From Triglochin maritima (taxonomy: Eukaryota > Streptophyta > Magnoliopsida > Alismatales > Juncaginaceae), in the NCBI GenBank assembly GCA_963682175.1, contig OY821772.1:48010925-48074924 (forward strand): 64,000 nt of DNA. The letters run 5' to 3'. Each line of letters starts with the position of its first letter. Positions within the stretch are counted from its first letter, which is position 1. Shown in pieces: positions 11,634-23,224 of the stretch. Position numbers and translations under genes: made by a program. The notes under the pieces are model-generated. The model searched no databases. It was not told the DNA's origin and saw nothing but the letters and a program-made list of their open reading frames with translations.

Positions 11634-14088
11634 ATTTATTCACATTCTAAAGTACCCCCAGATGTAAATCCATCAACCCCAATATTGCCCGAAAAAATCA
11701 AAGCTGAAAACTTGTTAAATGCCCAAAATGTTCTTCCATCGCATACTATTTCTCATGTTATAATAAAAGATGAAAGTACCCCGTATTATAAATGAACAAA
11801 CCCCTTATTTCACAATATTAACGGGAAATGCTTCGACCGCATATACAATTTGTCGTCCATAAACTCAAACGTCTACAATAAGAGATAAGAACTGCTATAA
11901 CAACATTACTTATTTTTCTTACGTGTTCCGTATTTCTCTTCCCTTTAGTAGAATGTGCTTCTGATCTAGCTTCACCAAGAACCTGTCCGTAGAATTCTGA
12001 TGTCATACATCGAACTATAAACGGAATATAACGGAAATTACCCAAATTATAACTGAACAAACCCATTTTTTCCATCATAAACAGATAATATATGAAAATA
12101 CCCCAACTAATAACTGAACAAACCTCTAATTTTGCACTACTAACTAAACAAACAGTACGTCGCTATTAACTAAAAAAGTACTACATTAAAAAAGAACTAT
12201 ATTCGCACTATTAACTCAAAAAGGTCTATATTCATAAAAACAAAACAGAAACGAAATGTTAGATTTTTTTCTGAATACACTAAATGCTAAATGTTCTCCT
12301 TTCTTATAATGAATTATACACGCATGGATGTGGATCAATTTTTATAACTACTACATTAACTACAATAATGAATTATGTTCTCCTTTCTTACCTATTTAGT
12401 AGTTTCCTTAACAATAGTAGTGTGTGCTTAGACAGACTAATATCATAAATTAAAAATGAAACAACAAATTGTATTAACATATCAACCACAATGAAAGAAT
12501 ACATATGTTATATTTTGTAAGAGCTTATTTTGTTAATTTAAATAAGTATTTGAGGTATATTCAATGCTTATAGGTGGTTTGTTCAGACACACTATGAGTA
12601 CATCTATCTACTTAGTTATTTATATAATCAATCAATATATTACAATAATGTAGGAAACAATAACCAAAAATAAATGAACAATTTATTCTTCACACAACAA
12701 CCTCAATGTCTATAAGAAAGAGCAACAACCTGGTCATTCTGAGATTGAGTCTTCCCTTCTACTGTCAATCCCTGAAAATTTATTTATAAACAAGTGTGTC
12801 AATAACGTCATGTCGGTTTCGTGGTTATAAAAATTGAATGATTGATTACCGTTGACTTCACGTATTCCACAACATCTTCTGGTCTCTTACCATGAAACCG
12901 AGAACGTGTTGCTCGTTTCTGTCAAATATTACAAAGATTTTCTTTAAAGCCAAATGCTAATTAATCTACACAAAAATAATACTACTGAATAAATTTTTAA
13001 TAAGGATGTTTTTAAGAGAACCAACCTTCAAACTACCATACTTTGCAACTCCACGACTACGAAGTTGATAAGGTGAAACCCTTCCTCTCCCATGTCTCAA
13101 TGCGGTACTAGTATTAGTAGTAGTATCATGTATTTGATGTATCACACTTCGAATAACTTGATCCACATCCTTATAAGGACACATTGCATTTTCCGCAGTT
13201 AACAAAGAGTCATAAGAAATGCGGGAAATCTGTGTTGTTTTTCCTTGGTTGTTCTGCCTTTTTCCTATTTCCATGTCCTCTATGTTTACTATTCCATTAT
13301 CAGTAACTTCTTCATCAACCTCAACGACAACGTTCTCTTCCGGAATTTCCACTGAACGATCAAGAACCAAATCTTCATTTTCAATACCACAACCCAAGTC
13401 TTCTGTAACCTGAACTGTCCTATTCGTTGACAGCCCAGAACAGGTATTAACTTCATTGTTCAACATATAACATGACAGGTCAGACTCAACCACTATACGG
13501 TCTTCATCAGCTTCATTGATGTTTTCAGTTTGCTCTACCATCTTTTTCCCCTTGCTAGATGATGAATGTCTACCCTTCTGTGCCCTTTTCTTAAGGACAC
13601 TAAGAGTGACAGAAATGGGCATGCTTTCCGATGGACTTCCTGGTAACTCATGCACGTATTCTTGGGGCTCATGCTCGTTAGAAGGCAGGATGGTTGGATC
13701 AAGTGAACATTGTTCTGGGATTACGACTGGACTAGGTGCCTCAAAGGTTGGAGGTGGCGATGGTGGTTGGAATTGTTCAGTGAGAAGTACCTTCACCTGA
13801 GCACATTCATCCTCTTTACTATGCAACATTTCTTGTGTCTCACGAAGCTCATTACGTAATGTGTTGCACCTCTGATTAGACTGAAATAGCATTTCCTCAA
13901 GCTCATTCACCCTCAACTGCAACTGTTGGACAACCTCCCCACTAACTAGATTATTTGGTATGTGGTATTGCTCAATTTCAGTGGCCGTTGGCACAATCCT
14001 TTCCAACTTGAAGAATTTTGCATGTAAGTTGCTGAACTTCAAGCCCTTGACCTTCAAGCGTTTATCTAGATCACGCTTTACCAACGTA

Positions 14089-14100
14089 CCCCCCCCCCCC
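14089..14100. repeat. C12/G12 homopolymer in coding sequence
   Basis: A run of 12 C on the plus strand interrupts the mobile-domain gene. The upstream frame (ending TPRINRW) and the downstream frame (TLVKRDLDKRL) are offset by one base across it. One more G, or two fewer, would restore the frame, so this is either a slippage mutation or a sequencing error. Confidence 0.85.
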
Positions 14101-14911
14101 AACGATTAATCCGCGGTGTACCACCAACCACCTCACAAATGTTTAGGTGTTCGAATAGCCAAACCTGAAGATATATAACCAAATATTACATCAATTTAAT
14201 GAGAAATACATATACAATGAGGCCACACAAAAATAACACTTCATTTACCATAAGAACAACTGTGAATCCTTCAATGCGTCCCAGATGGATTTCTTCACCA
14301 CTAGTCAATTCGTTGTATTTGAATCGGGCATTGTTTAGAGCTTTGGTTAAGTGGTGGTAAACACAGGCCCCCCAACCAACTGAATGTAAAGCATTCAGAT
14401 CTTCGACTATATAAGTCATCCATTTCTGCACACGCATTGATGTACCAACAAACAAAAATACACAGAATAAGTGCACAATGTAGAGACGCACGCAATCAGC
14501 AACGTCAATCGGATCATCTGACGGGAGTAATTTCTGCTCCAAAGCACGAACATCAGAACGTGTTGGTAATTTCTTACTGAAAAAACGTCCGTGGAATTGG
14601 CTCTCCTCCGTGTTCGCTATAACGTTGTGGAAATTTTGACCTCCAAGAGGTAGTCCCAATATGCAAGCAACATCCATTTCTTCAAACTGCAACTCGTATT
14701 CTCCCATAATGAATATTTTCCGTCTGGTAGAGTAACATCCTATTAGGTCTCGTACTATCTCATCGTTAACGACAATGTTCTCCATCTCTAGAAAATGCCC
14801 AAAAGGGGTTGCAGAAAAAAGCTCTTTGTGAGGAGCTCGCATATTTTTGGCTGCTTTAAGCCAATGAATGAGAGACAAATGACTGTGGGTGTACTCCTCC
14901 TCCATCACCAC

Positions 14912-16613
14912 CTAAAAAATATTATAACAGGAATTTAGGTTAAGATAAACACTTTTTGAACAAATTAACCCACATCCAACTATAAAAAAGTGTTATCAAA
15001 CAATTTCCCAAAGATTATAACGACAATTTATTACAAGGTCTACCAAAATAAATAGGTACAACAAATACTATACAACAAATCTACCCCATACGTTACTGAA
15101 TCTAACATACCCCAAGTCATCCTTAAATTTACCCCACTTAGTATAACTAAAGAACATATTGTTGGTTCAGTTTTTGATTTAAATATACTGGATGTACCCC
15201 CGAGATTTATTACAACTAACCCCGCTCTTTATTTCAACAAACCCCGAAAATATACCGGATCTAACTGGATCTGAAGAAAATACTGGATCTAAAGAACATA
15301 ATGGTTCTAACTTACACCATCACAACTTACCCAACTTTTGAATTCAACTAACCCCGAAATATAAAACCTTAACAACCACGCACCATTATAAATTTCTTAA
15401 AAAAAGACAAAATCAACACTTAAAATACACTTGCTTTCAATACGGATAACAGTTCTATCTATGTAAATCCAAAAAAAAACTTTGAATAACCTAGAAAACT
15501 AAATATGTAAACAAATGGTTTAACATTATTTTAGAAAAAAATAAATATGGTTGAGGTATTATAAGAAAATTTTAAAGTAATATGAAACAAATACAAAAAA
15601 TACATAAAAAAACGGTGCCAACAACTAAATTTTTTAAAGTGATCTTAGAAAATAGCTTTGTTGTGTCCTTCAAGCAAAAATTTAAGAAAACCAAAAATAA
15701 AGATTCTCACCCAAAAAATTAACAAATCTAGGTGGTTTACCAGGAAGAAAAAAAAGCACAAAAAACTTGCTGGAAGGAAATGCTTCTATTGTGGGTTTTG
15801 TAAAAAAATGCAGATAATCAGATAAAACCAAAATAAATAACCGATAATAAACAAAATAAAAGAACAAATTATAAAAAATGAGAATAAGTTAGCAGGGGAG
15901 TTTATGTGGTGATTAAAGTAGTTTTTTAATATTTTTAAGTAAAATGTAGATAACGTAGTATGCTGAGAATACCTTCTTGGAAGAAAAACAATGGAGTTTG
16001 AAGCAATGTGGTTGAGAAAACATACCTGATCAAAGGTGAGCGTAGAAGATCGGAGAGGAAAACGTGGGAGTTTGAAGCAATGTTGCTGATTTGGGGAGAA
16101 AGATGATAGGGGAAGAATGAAGATTTGGAGAAAATGGGTTTGTCTGACAGTTTGGGGGAGAAGAATGAGTTTGTCAGTTTCAAGGAGCAACAATCTAACT
16201 GCGTCACATCAATGGATATCTTTGTCATCGGAAACAAAACACAAAATAAGATCTACCACAAGGAAATGCCAACTCGACCCCATTTTGCACACGTGTTCTC
16301 CACGTCAGACGTGCGTGAGAAATAGGGTTGGGTATTGCGTGTGCCTCCCGGGATCCTATATTTTAACACGGATGTAGGATTCGAGACTGCTCCTCCCTAG
16401 CTGATATCCAAACGGTATTCCGAAATTCTCGATGCACTGCTCCTAGACAGATGAGAGTGGAAACCAGCTTCCACCGAAAACTCAACTTTGGCGCTGCTTA
16501 CATACAAACCGGCCCTTTAGTACTACTCTTGGCTTGTCATTTTCCCCCATTCAGGATCTCACCAAACAACCAGTTATCCAAACTAGGGTTACCCAAATCA
16601 CCGGATTCCACCA
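14912..16613. other. Right flank of the accessory block; no gene seen
   Basis: AT-rich DNA with further ACCCC words (15070-15360), then a purine-rich stretch (15660-16130) without recognisable coding content. Near 16501-16516 the sequence reads as AGGGCCGGTTTGTATG on the minus strand, resembling AGGGTCTGTTTGGATG at 1283. The last about 90 bp are 5' flank or untranslated leader of the PWWP gene; no TATA box is evident. Confidence 0.45.
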
Positions 16614-18867
16614 ATGAGAAGCCCACGCTTAAGGGCGATCGAGAGCAAGGAGGCAGCGAAGCTTCAGGATCTCGCACCCGGAGACGTTACTTGGGTCAAT
16701 CTTGGACGTTCTTTCTGGTGGCCCGCGCAGGTACTACTTACTATTCACCCACTCCTCTTTATCAGAGCTTTCTAATTAGTCCGAGTTGTCCAATGAGGGA
16801 TGGATTTTTGCACGTGTGTCGTCTCATAAGTCCAAAACCAAAATGTGTGTTGTTTAGACCTTTTATTTAAGCTGTGATGCCGTATCGAACTGTGAATTGG
16901 TGGATGCTGGATTATTTTTTTGTTTTTCCTCTTCTTACATCAATATCAGAGATTGGGATTTTCTTTAAGCTGTTTTCTGTGTCTAGGTTGCTGACGAGGA
17001 GTCTGTAAGTGAGAAATGTAAACCCCTCGAGCGTTTGCGAAATGGAACTTTGGTTCGGCTTTATGGCACTTACCAATTGTGAGTTGTTTTTATCTCAACT
17101 TGCGATCAACTTTCCTTTTTTATTCTCATTCACCAACTTTCATCTTTTTGCAGCTTGTTTGTCGATGCTATGAAGAGTAACCTTGCGTTTGAAAATGTAG
17201 GTCATATTTCCAGATAGTAATACTATTTTGTAATCTACTTCTCTGATTGACTTTTACATTTTTGAACTGATTGCTTACACATGAATGGTAATGTAGGCTC
17301 TTAAGCAAAAGAAAAAAGATGCCATGACTATGTTTCAGGAAGCCCTGAAGGTAGAATTTCATCATCTTATTTTATCTCTGTCATTAATTCTTTGTAAATG
17401 CAAAGCTAAGTTTTGTGCCGTACTGAGCCACAGGTTATATCTGAAAGATGCCGTAACCAAAACATAAAAGCCATTACGTTGGATGTAGGATCAGAAGGTA
17501 ATATATTGTTTCTGCTTGTTTCTATATAGCTTGCTGAACTATATAATTTCTAGACTCTTTAAATCTGTCGTACTACTTTGCTCTCTTCGTGGTTCTTTTC
17601 ATTTTTAAGATGTGTTGAGAATGCTAATGCACATTCACATGTTGATACTACATTGGAAATATTATATTGAAAATTTATGAAACAAAACATATTACAGAAA
17701 CTCCTATAAAGGGCGATCGAAAGAACTCAAAAGCACGCAAACACAAGACTGGAAAACTCCAAGAAGCAGACTTGGAGGCGGACGTGAGTATTCTAGTAGA
17801 AAATATTTGGTTTTCAATTCGTCAATGAAATGACTTGAAATTATACAATCAGTGTACCGCTGTGATGTCATTTACCTAGCACAAGAGCATAAGATTACCC
17901 ACTTTGTACACATTTTCATCCTATAATGTGTTAGACTATCTCAGTTCTCCCCTGATGGAACTGAATTTACGAAGGTTTCATGTAGGATATTATTCAAAAG
18001 AAACAAAATAATTAAGGACAGCAGGGGAGAAAAAATGGCATACATATCCAAACAAATTCTCTTTGGCAGTGAAAGGTGACAACAATCTGCAAAGATAATT
18101 TGTTGTCATATTGGTTGCACATGATTTTGCAAAGTTTTGCAACATGTTTCAGTTCAGTACAACATTTTTCTTTACATAACGTAAACAATCGTAAAAGGTT
18201 TTTTGTTCCTTTTCACTTAATCTGAAGTGTACTCTTTCCAGGCTAGAGGTGCTATAAAAGGTAAAAAGCGGAAACCAACTGAACGAGTCCTTGATAAAAG
18301 ACACTTCAGCTTTGAGGAAGAAAAAGTGATAGAGACAAAGGCCAGAAAAAATGAATCTCCTATTAATAAAACGAGGAACATTGTTCGACTTGGTAAATGC
18401 AATCCAAGTTCAGAATTAACTGATAAGCCCATGAATGGAGCATCTAAAAAGAGCAGAACAGGGGAATCAAATGGTGAATGCAGGAAATCCGGCCCCATAA
18501 ATAGTAGTGCTAAATACAAGGAGACTGAAATGCTCAATGAAGAAACACCTAAACAGGCAAATGGAAGGAAACAAATGGCTAACAAGATGCAAACTGTTTC
18601 TCCTATTGTCAACAAACAGAGAAACAATGGAATCACAGGACAACATCTGCAAGATTGTACAAAGAGAAATTCAGAAGGAAATCCAAACTCGGTGAGTATG
18701 AACTAGCTCAGTTTCACAGCATGATATGTTGAGACATTTAGCTGAAGTTCTGTGATATTTCATTGTTTCAGGCAGAAAGGAAGACATTAGTTACCAGCGA
18801 AAGACGTATAAGAATGATGCAGAATCTTGGTCTGATTGCACCACCTGGGTCTCCATTCAAAAAGTGA
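16614..18867 (+). CDS. PWWP domain-containing protein
   Basis: Eight exons join in phase to 333 residues: 16614-16730, 16987-17078, 17154-17196, 17297-17350, 17434-17497, 17698-17783, 18242-18691 and 18772-18867, all with GT-AG introns. The N terminus is a PWWP domain (about residues 22-95): APGDVTWVNL, the core SFWWPAQV and YGTY. PWWP domains bind methylated histone H3 tails together with DNA, so a nuclear chromatin-reader role is expected. The rest is Lys/Arg-rich and low in complexity, with basic clusters (KGKKRKP) that would serve as nuclear localisation signals, ending in a conserved-looking GLIAPPGSPFKK. The ATG at 16614 was chosen because it opens the frame into the domain. It is a small single-domain member and its partner complex cannot be inferred. 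Convergent with the carbonic anhydrase gene 620 bp downstream. Confidence 0.85.
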
Positions 18868-19486
18868 TGTTGAAGGCAGCTCTATTACTTGAAATTCAGA
18901 ACCTTACATTTAAACCTTTTTTGGTATTGAACATGTAAATTTTTAGGTGGGGGTAGATCTTGATCTCTCTTGTCCCAACCATGCCTCTTTGTTCCTTTGT
19001 CCGCCCATGCTAACGAAAAAGACAATCTAACTGGAAGGTTCAGACGCGTCTCATGGGCGTGTAGTCCTAGTGTTAGTGTAGTTTGTTCTTAATTGAGCAT
19101 ATAGTCCGGTCCAAAGGTTTACACTGGATATGTTCAAAGTATTTTTGAATGGTGAAACATAACCTGATAGGCTTGTTTAGTTCTAGTTGGTAAATCCATG
19201 CATACACTGGATATGTTCAAAGTATTAAGGATAAATTACACAAGATAGTCGATGGTAAAATGATCCTTAAATTACAATTGCATGAGTTACATGAGGTGGT
19301 GTTCGATCATATCTTAGTTGGTAAATTTAACATCTCAAACAAACACATACCTGAAAACCAACATTTTAAAGTGAGACAAAACCAACACTATTATACACGT
19401 TCATTCAAGAAATACTTGGTTCATTATGCACCTCAGAAACTACATGCTACGTGTTTAGTAAGTGTTTTCTCGTGGAGAGATGCCTT
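18868..19486. other. Convergent intergenic region
   Basis: Holds the 3' flanks of the PWWP and carbonic anhydrase genes. ACACTGGATATGTTCAAAGT occurs twice (about 19121 and 19204). Nothing else is recognised. Confidence 0.6.
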
Positions 19487-22400
19487 TCAGTTCCAGAATG
19501 TGTGATTCTTCATCCCATATTTGCTGCCACCTTCCATATCTTCCCTGTAAACAAGAGTCCACTTCTCGAAAGTGCAGTCGACGAAATCGTAGTAACCACC
19601 ATGAATGGCAAGTTTCCCTTCCATCACATTTGCTTCTATCCAAGGATAAGTAAGTAAATTCAGCATTGATCCATTGATTGACTCCTGCAGCATCCCAAAT
19701 TACAAAGTCAAACCTCGGATTTAGAGAAGAACATACCTATGCACATTTTTGACAAATCAAAATCTAGTAAAATGCATCTCTCGACAAAACATCAGCAAGC
19801 CAGAAACCTTATATTGCCAAAAAGTATCTTACAGATGTGACAACTTGAGAGAAGGAAAGATAAACCCCATTAGATAAAGTACCCTCTGTAAACTATTTCA
19901 TGTAGTTGCTCAAAAAATCCCAAAAAATGTAGATTAATAAATCAAAAGACAAGTACATATACATTCAAGAAACTAGCATTTAGAATTATAAACGCCTGGT
20001 AAATATTGAAAGCTTCTCATGTTCCTCAAATAAGTGTCACAACATGATTTACATATGCATAACTAACAATTGAAGTAAATAAATCATATTAAGCACCATC
20101 ACCTTCTCGCAATGTTTGCATTGCTGCTCGAAGCTAAGATTCCCTGCAGCAGCTTCTGTGCTTAACCTCGCGCTCTTTCCCACAGAAACCCAATCCTTTA
20201 TAAAATTACTGTTATTGGAAGAAATAAAATGAGCCAATTCTATCAACCTTAGAAAATTGTGATAGACAGATTAAATTTCCAACATTACCCTGTCTCAGAT
20301 TTCTTTTTCATGCTCATAAGAGCTCGAATTCCTCCACAACGACTGTGGCCAACAACTAAAATATTTCTAACCTGCATAGTTCAATAAAGAATGATTGTCC
20401 AAGTATATATTCAGAGTGGATGCAAATACTTGGTTGTTTAAGTTTAGAAATTGTTGAATATTGGCTTATATTTGTTATGGAAGCAAATCCAGGAAGAATC
20501 GGTCAACCGGATTAGATTCGGTCTACCGACACACAACCCAGGAAATTTCGGCGAAGACGGGTCGGTCTACCGAATTGGATTTGGTCCACCGAACCGAGGA
20601 TTCCAGGCACTCCGTGTGCAGCTGAGATCGGATGACCGAATTGGATTCGGTCTACTGTCAGATAGCAAGTGATACTTCGGAACAATGGGTTCGGTAAACC
20701 GTTGAGCAGATTTTTTGGTGTTCCGGGAATCTAAAAGTGTCAAGACAATTTGGCACGGTCCACCGAGGGGTTCTCAGTCGACCGAAGGGTTGTTGGAGAA
20801 TTCGTTAGTTCGTGGAAGAATCGTTCTCGCGGTCTACCGAGCCGCGTGAGAAGCGTTCCCTCGGTCAACCGGGAAGGTTCAGTTAACCGAATCGGAACAA
20901 GAATCGCTCCTGTTGAAGCACGCACGGTTAACCGAACGAGAATCGGTTAACCGTGTCCCCACGAATAGTTCTGTTCGGTTATACTTAATTGTAGCTCGAT
21001 TTTTGAGTTTATATAAGAGCTTGTTTGCTTTTAGTCTTATATCACATTGCATACAACATAGTTTCCTTCATTGTGAGTTGAGAGATTAAGGCTAGAGATA
21101 GATCTAGAGTAATTTGGAAGACCTATTGCCTCCATATACTTGTAATCTCGGTTGCTTCTCTTATTGGAGAAACGGAAGAAGGAAAGGAAACCCGCAGGAG
21201 ACCCCCTAAGGACGTAGGTACGTTGCCGAACCTTGTAAATCACGTGTGTCGTGGTTATTTCAGATCCCCCTCCCAACAGAAATTAGTCGAACAAAATAAA
21301 AAAAAATACACGCCTGAACATGCAAATTATATATAGAAACGAAGCTTGTGATGCACTTGCCTTGATAGAATTTACAGCAAACTCAAGAGCAGCACCGGTT
21401 TCTGATGTACCATACTGTCAAATAATTAAACAACAAAACTTTATTATAATTAGACGTCGAGAAGGATACATAGTGAAAACTATATTTCTTAGTTCCTACG
21501 ATTGAGATCGAGGTAAAGGATTTTTTTTTGGGTAGGTAACCTGAAATGGGGGTACCAAGTTCGCCACATTTCGTATAGTAAAGGCTTCTCCTGCTTGAAA
21601 CCCCAATATTTTAGAAGGGCAAACTCTTGAGTCCGCACATGCAATTACCATAAACTGCAAAAGGAATTGTCAGTTTGCAAGAATTTATCAGCTTGTCGTG
21701 TTTAAATGAAATGCTAAACCACGAGACTTTCGCCACTCAATTTACTACTACTACCTTTGGTGCCTGAGCTCGAGCGAGAGTTTCGAAATGCACTGGATCT
21801 TTCCTACGTGTTACATATTCACATGATTTTAGTTGAGACCTGAATGGAGTAAACCATGATATATAGCTCCTGAACAAATTTTCTAGATCATGAACTAGTA
21901 CTTACAAGAAGTTTTCCTTTTTGAAAATTTTAAATCTGTGTTCTAGCTCTTCAAAGGGATCCGACACATCACTATCATCTGATGTTTGTACATCTGGGTG
22001 TTGCTCTGCCACTCCGCGAGGCTCTCTTGATCCTTTGGCGGCCATCTCAGGCTTCACCCTAAAAAGAGGTTCATTTCATTCATGAATATGGATTGTACAA
22101 ATATTATCTAATTAATTCTTGAATATATATTTCGATATCAGAAGATTATGAAACTGTCGACAATATTGGATTCGAAGAACAAGTTTTTTTTATGATTGCT
22201 ACCCGGGCAATGTAAACATGCAAGAGGGAGCATAAAAAAGGAACGAGGTTTCTAGAAGTAAAGAAATGAGTAGAGATCACCAATTTAAATTTACAAATTA
22301 GAAGAAATTAAATCAAGCCATGATCGATTGAAAGAAAAACAGCAGTTGATGATAGCAAAACCCAAGTTTAAACAAAATGAAATCAGCTGACACACCCTGG

Positions 22401-22823
22401 ACCTGGATTCCTCTTCCTCAAATAATGGGCACCAGTTATAATTACTTCTTCACCTCCAACTCTCACGGCCGGATAAGTATAACCAACTCTCACCTGAACC
22501 ATGCACCAACATCATCACCAAATTGATCTCATAAAGAAGAAAGAATCAATATCCAAAGCAGAGAGCATGTACAGTACAACAACCTTGAGAGCATGAGGTC
22601 GCAATAATGTAGGGTGCTTGTTGTTGTTGTTGTCTTCCACACAGCGAGGCAGAAAAGATTGTCCAGGAACAGCTGCTGCCGTGATCATGGTTTGGGAGAA
22701 GAAGTACAAACTGGAAGTGGTTGTTGATGCGTAGAGACCAGAGAGAGGGGCATGAAGCCAAGTTTGGCGTGGATCCCGAGGTGTCGGATCTCCTGCTTTC
22801 GTGGAGAACAGACGTGATTTCAT
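19487..22823 (-). CDS. Beta-carbonic anhydrase, probably plastid type (BCA5-like)
   Basis: Nine minus-strand exons join to 376 codons: 22823-22584, 22493-22396, 22058-21906, 21839-21755, 21654-21541, 21414-21361, 20371-20289, 20208-20103, 19684-19487. The enzyme interconverts CO2 and bicarbonate using zinc. The zinc ligands and Asp-Arg dyad are intact: CADSR (Cys about 198) and HSRCGG (His about 257, Cys about 260). The C terminus ([27 protein letters not shown]) is closest to plant BCA5 proteins as I recall them. The first two exons code for an unrecognised Ser/Thr-rich leader, suggestive of a transit peptide; they are less certain than exons 3-9, and another start is possible. Intron 6 uses a GC donor (AAG|GCAAGT) and contains an 827-bp solo LTR. 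A copia element sits 70 bp upstream of the ATG, separating the gene from its former promoter. Confidence 0.85.
20452..21278 (+). mobile_element. Solo LTR in carbonic anhydrase intron 6
   Basis: An 827-bp segment starts TGTTGAATATTGG and ends CCCTCCCAACA, with the exact 5-bp duplication GAAAT on both sides (20447-20451 and 21279-21283). It has the layout of a copia-type LTR: an array of CGGTNNACCG palindromes (20500-20953), a TATATAAG box (21010-21017), then a leader with CCCCCTAAGGACGTAGGTA. No internal region remains, so it arose by LTR-LTR recombination. It lies opposite to the host gene's direction of transcription. Confidence 0.92.
20500..20953. promoter_or_regulatory. Paired CGGTNNACCG palindrome array, copia solo LTR
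   Basis: Variants CGGTCAACCG, CGGTCTACCG, CGGTCCACCG, CGGTTAACCG and CGGTAAACCG, plus near matches, start at 20500/20519, 20563/20582, 20629/20648, 20756/20775, 20862/20880 and 20925/20944; the members of each listed pair are 18-19 bp apart. A few others (20692, 20830) are singletons. The array ends 57 bp before the TATA box. The spacer dinucleotide varies while the CGGT and ACCG halves are kept. Confidence 0.9.
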
Positions 22824-22897
22824 ATGTGTCACCGGGAAATAATCATCTTACGTAGACATTAATTAATTACGACTTTCGACATTAATTACGAAGCTTG

Positions 22898-23094
22898 TGT
22901 TAAATCATCTTACCGTTGCCTTCCGCCGGTCCATTTACTTCCATTTCAGTTTCCCACAAATAATAAATCTGTATTTATGAGACCCCAACGAATCTATTGT
23001 ACTTTTTATAAATACATCACAAATCATGTAATATATACAACAACAAAAATAAAATACAAAATTCTTCTTCTTCTACGCCATCTCTTTTTCAACA
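22898..23094 (+). repeat. 5' LTR of copia element
   Basis: 197 bp, starting TGTTAAATC and ending TTTTTCAACA. A TATAAATA box lies near 23008. It lacks the CGGTNNACCG array found in the other LTRs here. Confidence 0.95.
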
Positions 23095-23224
23095 TGGTAT
23101 CAGAGCAGTAATCCGCAAAACCTCAGACCTCCCTTTCTGTCCTCATCGGCCGTACCTCATCTAGGGGGTTGCAGGTCGATACACCCGCATCCATACCCAA
23201 AACAAGGAGAAGAAAAATAAAAGC

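Larger units (their letters stand above)
10041..14911 (-). pseudogene. Decayed plant-mobile-domain / Ulp1 cysteine protease gene
   Basis: Minus-strand multi-exon relic of the kind carried by some plant Mutator-like elements. The first recognised exon (14911-about 14247) follows an AG acceptor and encodes a DUF1985/plant-mobile-like region (FGHFLEM, FEEMDVACILGLPLGG). The next exon (from about 14165) runs into a 12-G tract at 14100-14089 that breaks frame, then continues as a coiled-coil and Pro/Ser-rich acidic linker to about 13020. Small exon-like pieces lie near 12920-12862 and 12772-12710. The C-terminal part is a C48/Ulp1-type peptidase: the catalytic His-Trp is visible (GNDHWSLLVIY, codon about 10413) and PQQ with the oxyanion Gln is present, but an in-frame TGA sits at 10230-10232 and the catalytic Cys of the DCG signature is Ser (NDSG, codon 10194-10196). 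The frame ends at 10041. Family proteins remove SUMO-like modifiers; this copy should be inactive. Confidence 0.75.
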
